Position numbers and translations under genes: made by a program. 10,036 nucleotides of DNA from Victivallales bacterium (GTDB lineage: Bacteria > Verrucomicrobiota > Lentisphaeria > Victivallales > JAUVCU01). Position 1 is the first letter of the stretch. Each line of letters begins with the position of its first letter. The stretch covers positions 1 through 10,036 of the forward strand of contig JAOZMT010000046.1 of assembly GCA_029934175.1 (NCBI GenBank), read 5' to 3'. The notes under the pieces are model-generated. The model saw nothing but the letters and a program-made list of their open reading frames with translations, made no database searches and was not told the origin of the DNA. Shown here one piece after another: positions 1 to 6,771 of the stretch.

Positions 1-554
1 TTAATTATAATTTGAAAATACCTAACCTTGAGGTTGAAACAATTTATGAAGATATATTTGCACAAATCGCAGATAATAAAATTGGTAGTAATGAATTAGA
101 TTCAATGTTAAAAGCACTATTAAACAAAGACTATAAAAAGTTTCAATCTATTTTACAGAGAGTTTGTTTGAAAACTCTTAGTTATCATGATACTGCTTAT
201 GATAAAAGAATACTTGAAGCTCCAGAACAGGTTTATCATGCTTTTTTACTTGGTGTTTTTATTAACTTAAATAACGAGTATATCATTGATTCAAATAAAG
301 AAGTTGGGGATGGTCGTTTTGATATTATTTTAGAACCCAGAGATACTTCAAAGACTGCGTTTGTTATAGAATTAAAAATAGCAGATGATGATGATTCATT
401 AGAAACAGCTGTTAATGATGCATTAAAGCAGATAGAAGAAAAACAATATGAAGCTAGATTGATTGATAGAGGTATCGAAAAAATAGAAAAATTAGGAATG
501 GCTTTTATTGGTAGAAAAGCTCTTGTTAGCAATAAATTAATTGAAATTGTTTAG
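1..554 (+). CDS. PD-(D/E)XK nuclease-fold protein, C-terminal part (5' partial)
   Basis: The frame is open from the window edge (first full codon at base 3), so the gene begins upstream. A TTG at 12-14 is available but is probably internal. Counting from that TTG, the visible 180 residues carry a PD-(D/E)XK core: E97 in NKEVGDGR, D104 in GRFDII, then E120-L-K122 in VIELK, followed by a conserved QIEEKQY helix and a closing GMAFIGRK strand. This pattern matches the C-terminal PDDEXK_9/DUF1703 domain of proteins that usually carry an N-terminal AAA-ATPase-like domain, and LKIPNLEV is the usual junction between the two. The ATPase-like part would lie outside the window. These proteins are common, often multicopy, accessory genes whose cellular role is poorly known. 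No substrate can be inferred. The stop codon lies 7 nt before the next gene's ATG. Family assignment is confident; function is not. Confidence 0.8.
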   Translation, partial: NYNLKIPNLEVETIYEDIFAQIADNKIGSNELDSMLKALLNKDYKKFQSILQRVCLKTLSYHDTAYDKRILEAPEQVYHAFLLGVFINLNNEYIIDSNKEVGDGRFDIILEPRDTSKTAFVIELKIADDDDSLETAVNDALKQIEEKQYEARLIDRGIEKIEKLGMAFIGRKALVSNKLIEIV

Positions 555-561
555 AAAAAAC

Positions 562-3213
562 ATGAAACAAATTAAAAATTTATCTTTAAAAGCCAAAACT
601 GTTGGTATTATCACATTTACTGCATGTATCGCATTATCTGTAGCCATTGTTATAGTTATAATTTTTCAGCATCATATAACAAAAGATATGATGAAAAATG
701 ACTTAGAAGTCTTTTCAAATATTGCAACAAAAAACTTTAGTTCTTCCCTTGATTTTGATGATAAACAAACAGCTGAAGATTTACTCGAAGGTATGATAAT
801 TGATAAAAATATATTGATGATAGAGGTAAAAGATATTAATCAGAAAATTTTCGTTAATTATTCAAAAAATAAGAGAAACTGGACTATTCCAAAGGAACTT
901 TGCTCTGAACCATGTTTTATTGATGATGGATTAATGATAAACAAGCCTATTGTTTTAGATAATAAAAAAATAGGGGGGTTTACGATTGTTAAAAGCACTA
1001 AATTATTAAATAAAATGTTGATGACATATTCTATCGGTGGAATCATTTTGTTAATTTTATTAACAACTTTTATTATGATTTTAGCAACAATACTCCAAGG
1101 ATATATTGTTAATCCAATTATTAATTTATTGAATAAAATGAAGCAGATAGCAGAAACTAAAGATTTTTCATTACGCGAAGAGAAAGTGGCTAATGATGAA
1201 GTTGCCTTGCTCGTAGATGAGTTTAATAATATGTTATCGCATATTGAGCAGTCAGATACAAAACTTAAACAATCAAATGAAGTATTGGAAGAAAAGGTTG
1301 AACAACGAACAATTGATTTTAAAAATAAAGCAATCGAAGCGATGGCAACAAGTAAAGCTAAAAGTGAATTTTTAGCAAATATGTCTCATGAAATAAGAAC
1401 GCCATTGAATGGAATTATTGGAACTGGACATTTGCTAGAGACAACTCCATTAAATGAACTACAACAAAAATATGTTGATTCTGTAAATATTTCATCAAAA
1501 TCTTTACTTAGATTAATTAATGACATTCTTGATGTTTCTAAAATTGAAGCAGGACAAATGACTACAGAGTCTATTGACTTTGATTTAAATGATATACTAA
1601 AAGAATTGCATGAAATTTTTATGTCTAATGCAAAAGATTCTAATGTTGATTTAAATATTCTTGTTGAAGATGATGTATATAATAAATTGCATGGGGATAG
1701 TCATAAAATAAAGCTAGTTTTAACTAATTTAATAGGAAATTCTTTTAAATTTACAAAAGATGGTTTTATTGATTTAAATGTATCTTATGATAAAAAAATT
1801 GACAAACAAATATTTATTGACTTTTCAGTCCAAGACACAGGAATTGGTATTCCAGCTGATAAAATAGATAAGTTGTTTCAATCATTTAATCAAGTAGATA
1901 ATTCAACAACAAGAAAATATGGTGGCTCTGGCTTAGGGCTAACAATAAGTAATTCGTTTGTAGAATTAATGGGTGGTTCGTTAGAAGTTGAAAGCATAGA
2001 AGGCGAAGGTAGTAAATTTCATTTTTCTATTCCAGTTGGAACGCGTTTAAAACAATGCACTGGTAAAATGAAGCGAATTAAAATTGTAAAAGATAAAAAA
2101 GCTTTAATTATAGGTGAGAATACACATCATAGAGATGTTTTACAAAAAATGTTTGCTAATATGAAAATTGAAACTGATACAATAGAATATGAGTCTGAAT
2201 TATTTGCTACTTTAGAGAATAAATCTTATGATATTGTTTTATGGACATTAAAAAAGTTAAATGGACTAGAAGTTAATTTCATACAACATATTAATTCAGA
2301 TGAAGCTTTAAAGAATATAAAACTTGTGATTATTTCAGATTATGATGTTTCAAAAATGCAAGAAATTTATGAAAAATATAAAATTTCTGCATACTTCGCA
2401 AAACCTATTAACCAGTCACATTTTTTCAATACTATAATGGAGCTATTTACTGATAAAAAAGAGGAAAATAAAGAGACTCAATCTGAAGCTGTTGCCAATC
2501 CACTCAAAGGATACAAAATCCTTATTGCAGAAGATAATGAGATTAATCAAATGATTACAAATGATATTCTTGTAAATTTTGGCGCTGAAACGGTTATTGT
2601 AGATAATGGTAAAAAGGCGGTTGATTATGTGAAAAATAATAAAGATATTGATTTAGTTTTAATGGATTGTCAAATGCCTGTCATGTCTGGTTATGAAGCA
2701 AGTAGGAATATTAAAAAATATTTAGACTATCAAGACTTACCGATTGTAGCGATGACTGCAAATGCAATGGAAGGTGATAGAGAAAAATGCTTAGATGCTA
2801 AAATGAATGATTATGCGACAAAACCCGTGCAACCAAAAGTTCTTTTAAAAACGATTTTAAAAAATATTGTAAAGGCAGATGATTATACATTGTTTTTTGA
2901 TAGAACTCTTGCTTTAAATTATTTAAATGGAAATGAAGAGTTATTAGAAAAACTTATAACTTTTTTCAAAAAAGAATATAATGAACAATTATGCAAATTT
3001 AAAGAATTAAATACTAATAAAAATTATGCACAAATCGCAAAATTTGCACATAAATTAAAAGGTGGTAGTGCGACTCTTGGTTTTTTACAAATTTCAGAAA
3101 CAGCTAAAAAATTAGAAATGGAAGGGAAATTAGACAAAGAAGCAAGTCAGGATAATATAGATATTTTAATAGAGAATTTATCTAATTATCAAGAGGGTTT
3201 AGATGGAATTTAA
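562..3213 (+). CDS. Hybrid sensor histidine kinase CHASE8-HAMP-HisKA-HATPase-REC-REC-HPt, with degenerate REC1
   Basis: Inner-membrane hybrid kinase of 883 aa. Domains from the ATG at 562: TM1 about 14-35; CHASE8-like extracytoplasmic sensor about 36-153 (FDDKQTAEDLL, then PIVLDNKKIGGFTIV); TM2 about 156-181; HAMP to about 235; coiled coil; HisKA with phospho-acceptor H276 in SHEIRTPLNG; HATPase with N393, DTGIGIP at 425 and GGSGLGL at 454; REC1 about 510-635; REC2 about 651-770 with E657/D658, D702 and K754; HPt about 780-883 with H830 in AHKLKGGSATLG. REC1 is odd: GE (518-519) replaces the acidic pair and T562 sits where the phospho-Asp belongs, though K614 remains. Signal should therefore pass H276 to D702 to H830. 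A TTG at 541 would add 7 residues, overlapping the upstream gene. I chose 562 because it aligns with the start of the paralogue at 3608, although no clear Shine-Dalgarno precedes either codon. The stimulus is unknown. Confidence 0.93.
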   Translation: MKQIKNLSLKAKTVGIITFTACIALSVAIVIVIIFQHHITKDMMKNDLEVFSNIATKNFSSSLDFDDKQTAEDLLEGMIIDKNILMIEVKDINQKIFVNYSKNKRNWTIPKELCSEPCFIDDGLMINKPIVLDNKKIGGFTIVKSTKLLNKMLMTYSIGGIILLILLTTFIMILATILQGYIVNPIINLLNKMKQIAETKDFSLREEKVANDEVALLVDEFNNMLSHIEQSDTKLKQSNEVLEEKVEQRTIDFKNKAIEAMATSKAKSEFLANMSHEIRTPLNGIIGTGHLLETTPLNELQQKYVDSVNISSKSLLRLINDILDVSKIEAGQMTTESIDFDLNDILKELHEIFMSNAKDSNVDLNILVEDDVYNKLHGDSHKIKLVLTNLIGNSFKFTKDGFIDLNVSYDKKIDKQIFIDFSVQDTGIGIPADKIDKLFQSFNQVDNSTTRKYGGSGLGLTISNSFVELMGGSLEVESIEGEGSKFHFSIPVGTRLKQCTGKMKRIKIVKDKKALIIGENTHHRDVLQKMFANMKIETDTIEYESELFATLENKSYDIVLWTLKKLNGLEVNFIQHINSDEALKNIKLVIISDYDVSKMQEIYEKYKISAYFAKPINQSHFFNTIMELFTDKKEENKETQSEAVANPLKGYKILIAEDNEINQMITNDILVNFGAETVIVDNGKKAVDYVKNNKDIDLVLMDCQMPVMSGYEASRNIKKYLDYQDLPIVAMTANAMEGDREKCLDAKMNDYATKPVQPKVLLKTILKNIVKADDYTLFFDRTLALNYLNGNEELLEKLITFFKKEYNEQLCKFKELNTNKNYAQIAKFAHKLKGGSATLGFLQISETAKKLEMEGKLDKEASQDNIDILIENLSNYQEGLDGI

Positions 3214-3219
3214 TTTTAA

Positions 3220-3382
3220 CCTGAATCCGTGGAGTTTTTACAGATGAGTTGCTCATTAATTTTATGCTTAGGTGTTTATGAAAAATCGCAGGCATACCTA
3301 AATGGTATTCCGAGAATTTTTCCTAAATACATAAGTGTGAAAGAAATGTTGCAAATCACCGTTAAAACCTCACGGATTCAGG
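3220..3382. mobile_element. MITE-like element 1 (163 bp, terminal inverted repeats, TTTAA duplication)
   Basis: The ends are inverted copies of each other. The outermost 12 bases, CCTGAATCCGTG, are identical, and the match continues to 22 bp with 3 mismatches and to about 33 bp with one gap. The element is flanked exactly by the direct repeat TTTAA at 3215-3219 and 3383-3387, as expected of a target-site duplication. It has no coding capacity, so it would be a non-autonomous element mobilised in trans. Ends beginning CC and 4-5 bp AT-rich duplications are features of IS1380-family insertion sequences. That parentage is an inference from general knowledge, not a match I could test. It starts 6 nt after the first kinase's stop, so it may also act as a transcript-end structure. 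Confidence 0.75.
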
Positions 3383-3391
3383 TTTAAGGAC

Positions 3392-3537
3392 AGTATATAT
3401 TCAGTAAACCCCATTTTACCACAAAGTAGACGAAGTTTTTCGCAAAGAGCACAAAGGTTTTCTTTGTAAAACTTAGTGTTTAACTTTGTTTCCTCTGTGG
3501 TTAACTATAATTTAATGTGGTTCACTGAATATATACT
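3392..3537. mobile_element. MITE-like element 2 (146 bp, terminal inverted repeats, AAGGAC duplication)
   Basis: The left arm 3392-3415 and right arm 3514-3537 are inverted copies matching at 22 of 24 positions; the shared outer 14 bases are AGTATATATTCAGT. The element is flanked exactly by the direct repeat AAGGAC at 3386-3391 and 3538-3543. The interior carries ACCACAAAG and GCACAAAGG words on one side and, reverse-complemented, ACCACAGAGG and AACAAAG on the other, so the inverted symmetry extends inward loosely. There is no coding capacity. TATAAT at 3506-3511 and TATACT at 3532-3537 could serve as -10 boxes for the downstream kinase, but neither has a good -35, and such words are common by chance in DNA this AT-rich. 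Its left duplication shares two bases with the right duplication of element 1. The transposase family is not recognised. Confidence 0.72.
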
Positions 3538-3553
3538 AAGGACATATAGTGTC

Positions 3554-3576
3554 ATCACAAAAAGGTAATGTGTGAT
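3554..3576. promoter_or_regulatory. Small inverted repeat ATCACA-N11-TGTGAT upstream of the second kinase
   Basis: Perfect 6-bp arms separated by 11 nt lie 31 nt before the ATG of the second kinase and 22 nt before its ribosome binding site. It could be an operator or a weak leader hairpin. The arms are short and the region is AT-rich, so chance is a serious alternative. No regulator can be named. Confidence 0.2.
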
Positions 3577-3598
3577 ATTTGATGGTATTTTAATTAAC

Positions 3599-3603
3599 AG
3601 GAG
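3599..3603 (+). promoter_or_regulatory. Ribosome binding site AGGAG deciding the start of the second kinase
   Basis: AGGAG lies 4 nt before the ATG at 3608. It supports that start over an in-frame GTG at 3572, which would add 12 residues, has no Shine-Dalgarno, and would put extra residues ahead of the short N-terminal tail that aligns with the first kinase. Confidence 0.65.
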
Positions 3604-3607
3604 TAAT

Positions 3608-6379
3608 ATGAAAAGAATAATAGTAAATTTATCTATTGAAAAAAAGATGGTTACAATGATAATGCTAGTAACAACATCAATAATGCTTTTATCAACAGGT
3701 TTGGTTTTATATACTGTTATAACTGAAAGACATAGTGATATACAAAAGAATCTAATTGCACTTGGAAATATAATGGGAGAAAATATAAAAACTTCTGTTA
3801 ATTTTGATGATGATTTAACCGCAGCAGATATTCTAGAAACTTTAGAATTAAATAAAAACATAACAAAAGCTATGGTTTTAAATAATAAACAAGATATTTT
3901 TGCAAAATATGTCAGAAATGAAAAAAAGTCAGACACTATTAATTTACAATACGACTTTAAGAATAAATGCTATATTAAAGATGATTTTATTATTTTTCAA
4001 AAAATAATAAAAGATGATGAGATAAATGAAGAAAAAATATTAATAATAGAAAGAAACACAGAAGATTTAAAGCAATTTATTCAACAAATTATTAAAAATT
4101 CATTGATGTTGCTATCTCTTCTTTTGGGAATTGCTTTTATAATTGCCAAGCGATTACATTTGTATATATCTACTCCTATTTTAAATTTACTGAAAACTAT
4201 GAAAAAAGTATCTAAAACAAATAATTATTCTTTAGAACATAAAAAAGAAGGTAATGATGAGATAGGTGAACTTGTTGATGGTTTTAATATTATGTTAAAC
4301 AAGGTTAATAATGTAAATAAAGAATTAGAGTCAAAGGTTATAGCTCGAACTAAAGCATATCAAATAGCTGCAGAAGATGCATTGGCTGCAAGTAAAGCAA
4401 AAAGTGAATTTTTAGCAAATATGTCACATGAAATCCGAACTCCAATGAATGGTATAATTGGGATGGGAAATTTCTTATTAAAAACTCAATTAACTCCAAA
4501 GCAACAGAGGTATGCAGATAGTATAGATGAGTCGGCTAGAACTTTGTTACAAATATTGAATGATATTTTAGATGTTTCAAAAATGGAAGTAGGGAAAATG
4601 GAACTAGAGCATACAGAATTTAAACTGTGTGATTTATTAGATGGGTTGCAGGATATGTTTTCACTTAAAGCAAATGATAAAGGAATTGGTTTTGAGATTT
4701 ATTCTGAAGTTGAACTTGATTCATATTTGCTAGGAGACCCTTTGCGATTAAGGCAAATTTTAATTAATCTTTTAGGAAATGCATTCAAATTTACATCTAA
4801 AGGTTTTGTTCATTTAAGAGTTGTTGTGAAAGAAGATATAGATAACAACTTAAAATTGAAATTTATTGTAAAAGACACAGGTATTGGAATAGCACCAAGT
4901 AAAATACAATCACTTTTTGAGTCGTTTTCACAAGCAGACTATTCTACTACACGAAACTACGGCGGAACAGGTTTAGGTTTAACAATAACCTTACAACTAA
5001 CAGAATTAATGAATGGAGTAATTGAAGTTACAAGTGAAGAAGGAGAAGGTTCTGAGTTTGCGGCAATTATAAGTTTTGAAAAATCAACAAAGAAAGATAC
5101 ACGAGTAATGAATAGAATTCAATCTTTAAAAGGGAAAAAAGCACTGGTTGTTGATGATAATAGCACTAATGCAGAAATTTTTCAAACAATGTTCAATAAT
5201 CTTAAAATTGATGCTGATGTAATTTTAGATTCTACACAAGCCATCGAGCAAATATCATTCACTAAATATGATATTCTTTTAATAGATTGGATTATGCCTA
5301 ATATGAATGGTATTTCTTTAATAAAAAAATTGCAAAAAGATGAAAATTACAAGAATACTCCTATAATACTTGCTACCGCCTTTGATATTGATGAGGTAAA
5401 AAAAGAATCTAAGGACATTAGAGTAGATGCGTTTATGGAGAAACCTATTAAGCAATCTATGTTCTTAGAAACGGTAACAGAAGTATTGCTAAAAGATGTC
5501 AAATATACAGATGTAAAAACAGATAAGATAAATATCAAACTTTCAAATGCAATGTTTCATGAAAAACATATTTTGGTTGCAGAAGATAACAGGATAAATC
5601 AAGAACTTATTATGGAATTGCTTGAAGAGTTTGGTTTTAATCATATAACGCTAGCAATAAATGGTGAAGATGTTATTAATAAAATAGAAAATATGCCACG
5701 AGTGGACATTGTCTTGATGGACTGCCAAATGCCTAAGATGAGTGGATATGATGCGACTCGTGCAATAAGACAAATGCCTAATTTTTTAAAGTTACCGATT
5801 ATAGCGATGACTGCAAATGCTATGTCTGGGGACAGAGAAAAATGTTTAGCAGCTGGAATGACTGATTATGCAACCAAACCAATTGAACCAGACTTTTTAC
5901 TTGGGCTTTTATCTAAGTATTTAGCGTTTAACATAGGATATAATGCTGGTCAAGCAGATTATTCAACAACTCCAAAATTAAAATTAAAAGAAGTAAAAAA
6001 GAGTGAAACAGAAAAAAAGAATGATGATAAAGAGTTTTTTGATATAACTGTAGGTTTAAAATATGTATCTGACAGTTATCGTTTGTTAAATAAACTATCA
6101 CTAACTTTTAAAAATCAATTTGATGAATATGTTACGCAATTCAATGAAGCTCGTAGGCAAGAGGATTTTGTTTCTATTTCAGAAATTGGTCATTCAATAA
6201 AAAGTGCATCAGGCACTTTGGGATTTATTGCAATTAATAAATTAGCTTTTGAAATTGAAAAAAAAGGAAAAGCAGATAGTATAAACAAAGAGGAATTATT
6301 TTCTTTGATAGATACATTTATAAATTATAGAGAACAAGTTTTTGAAAAAATAGAAGAAATAAATAAATTAGGAAAATAA
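3608..6379 (+). CDS. Hybrid sensor histidine kinase CHASE8-HAMP-HisKA-HATPase-REC-REC-HPt, all phospho-sites present
   Basis: Paralogue of the kinase at 562-3213, 923 aa from the ATG preferred on the AGGAG site. TM1 about 15-38; CHASE8-like sensor about 39-158 (NFDDDLTAADILETL); TM2 about 161-180; HAMP about 182-235; coiled coil; HisKA with H274 in MSHEIRTPMNGIIG; HATPase with N391, DTGIGIA at 423 and GGTGLGL at 452; REC1 with D516/D517, phospho-Asp D560 in LLIDWIMPNMNG and K612; REC2 with E659/D660, D705 in LMDCQMP and K757; a charged linker of about 40 residues; HPt with H862 in GHSIKSASGTLG. Both receivers keep the key residues, unlike the first kinase. The HPt has Ser where many have Gly after the conserved Lys. 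It would sense an unknown extracytoplasmic signal and relay phosphate through REC2 and HPt to a separate receiver, most simply the one encoded 15 nt downstream. Confidence 0.95.
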   Translation: MKRIIVNLSIEKKMVTMIMLVTTSIMLLSTGLVLYTVITERHSDIQKNLIALGNIMGENIKTSVNFDDDLTAADILETLELNKNITKAMVLNNKQDIFAKYVRNEKKSDTINLQYDFKNKCYIKDDFIIFQKIIKDDEINEEKILIIERNTEDLKQFIQQIIKNSLMLLSLLLGIAFIIAKRLHLYISTPILNLLKTMKKVSKTNNYSLEHKKEGNDEIGELVDGFNIMLNKVNNVNKELESKVIARTKAYQIAAEDALAASKAKSEFLANMSHEIRTPMNGIIGMGNFLLKTQLTPKQQRYADSIDESARTLLQILNDILDVSKMEVGKMELEHTEFKLCDLLDGLQDMFSLKANDKGIGFEIYSEVELDSYLLGDPLRLRQILINLLGNAFKFTSKGFVHLRVVVKEDIDNNLKLKFIVKDTGIGIAPSKIQSLFESFSQADYSTTRNYGGTGLGLTITLQLTELMNGVIEVTSEEGEGSEFAAIISFEKSTKKDTRVMNRIQSLKGKKALVVDDNSTNAEIFQTMFNNLKIDADVILDSTQAIEQISFTKYDILLIDWIMPNMNGISLIKKLQKDENYKNTPIILATAFDIDEVKKESKDIRVDAFMEKPIKQSMFLETVTEVLLKDVKYTDVKTDKINIKLSNAMFHEKHILVAEDNRINQELIMELLEEFGFNHITLAINGEDVINKIENMPRVDIVLMDCQMPKMSGYDATRAIRQMPNFLKLPIIAMTANAMSGDREKCLAAGMTDYATKPIEPDFLLGLLSKYLAFNIGYNAGQADYSTTPKLKLKEVKKSETEKKNDDKEFFDITVGLKYVSDSYRLLNKLSLTFKNQFDEYVTQFNEARRQEDFVSISEIGHSIKSASGTLGFIAINKLAFEIEKKGKADSINKEELFSLIDTFINYREQVFEKIEEINKLGK

Positions 6380-6394
6380 AAAAAAGGAGGCATT

Positions 6395-6757
6395 ATGCCA
6401 AAAAAGATTTTAGTTATTGATGATGATGAGTTTATTAGAATAATGGTCGAAGATTGTTATGAAAATAGAGACGATTTTAGTGTTACGACAATAAAGTCAG
6501 CTTCCCAAGCAATGAGTATTATTGCAAAAGAAGCATTTGATATTATTTTATTAGATGGTTTTATGCCAGGAATAACTGGTTTTAAATTTATATCTTATTG
6601 CAAAAAAATATCTAAAGTCTCGAAAATTATCATGATTTCAGGAAATGAAGATTTGAAAATTGCAATTCAAGCAATCAGGGATGGAGCTTGTGATTATGTT
6701 TTAAAACCTTTTACTATTAATGAATTAAAAGAAGCTGTTGATAGAGCAATAAAGTAA
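6395..6757 (+). CDS. Stand-alone receiver-domain response regulator
   Basis: 120 aa, a single receiver domain with no output domain. Visible residues are the acidic cluster D9-D10-D11, phospho-acceptor D54 in ILLDGFMPG, S82 in IIMISG, Y101 and K104 in YVLKPF. The YVLKPF stretch resembles receivers of NtrC-type regulators, but the protein ends after the last receiver helix. The start is firm: AGGAGG at 6385-6390 sits 4 nt before the ATG. The gene lies 15 nt after the second hybrid kinase and 14 nt before the first mutase, so it is probably co-transcribed with both. It is the most likely final phospho-acceptor of the HPt domains of the two kinases. With no DNA-binding part it must act by protein contact or as a phosphate sink. 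The partner is not shown by sequence; the adjacent mutases are candidates by position only. Confidence 0.93.
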   Translation: MPKKILVIDDDEFIRIMVEDCYENRDDFSVTTIKSASQAMSIIAKEAFDIILLDGFMPGITGFKFISYCKKISKVSKIIMISGNEDLKIAIQAIRDGACDYVLKPFTINELKEAVDRAIK

Positions 6758-6771
6758 AAAAGGATTATATT

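Larger units (their letters stand above)
3214..3607. other. Intergenic region between the two hybrid kinases
   Basis: This 394-nt stretch has no credible gene. It is almost filled by two adjacent miniature inverted-repeat elements (163 and 146 nt), listed separately, each flanked by a short direct repeat. Subtracting both elements and one copy of each duplication leaves about 74 nt of ancestral spacer. The remaining sequence, 3544-3607, holds a small inverted repeat and the ribosome binding site of the second kinase. An opposite-strand open frame of 143 codons (3505-3936) overlaps the start of the second kinase and resembles no protein family I know, so I treat it as a shadow. Confidence 0.7.

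Noticed and set aside
541..561. TTG at 541 as the start of the first kinase
   Set aside because: It would overlap the upstream gene, has no ribosome binding site, and adds residues not matched in the paralogue. ATG 562 aligns with the paralogue's start.
963..979. A-run followed by six G in kinase 1 as a frameshift site
   Set aside because: The frame continues intact with the expected CHASE8-like pattern on both sides, so there is no sign of programmed shifting.
3541..3553. GACA-TATAG-TGTC as an operator palindrome
   Set aside because: Arms are only 4 bp, and the site straddles the duplication made by element 2, so it is most likely incidental.
3572..3607. GTG at 3572 as the start of the second kinase
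   Set aside because: The ATG at 3608 has AGGAG 4 nt upstream and aligns with the first kinase; the extra 12 residues do not look like protein start sequence.
3505..3936. Opposite-strand open frame of 143 codons
   Set aside because: It overlaps element 2 and the start of the second kinase, is rich in hydrophobic residues as expected for the antisense of AT-rich coding DNA, and has no recognisable domain.
5958..5980. Repeat of the QADYSTT residues in the linker and ATP lid of kinase 2
   Set aside because: The codons differ at several positions and the stretch is only seven residues, so chance is the simplest explanation.
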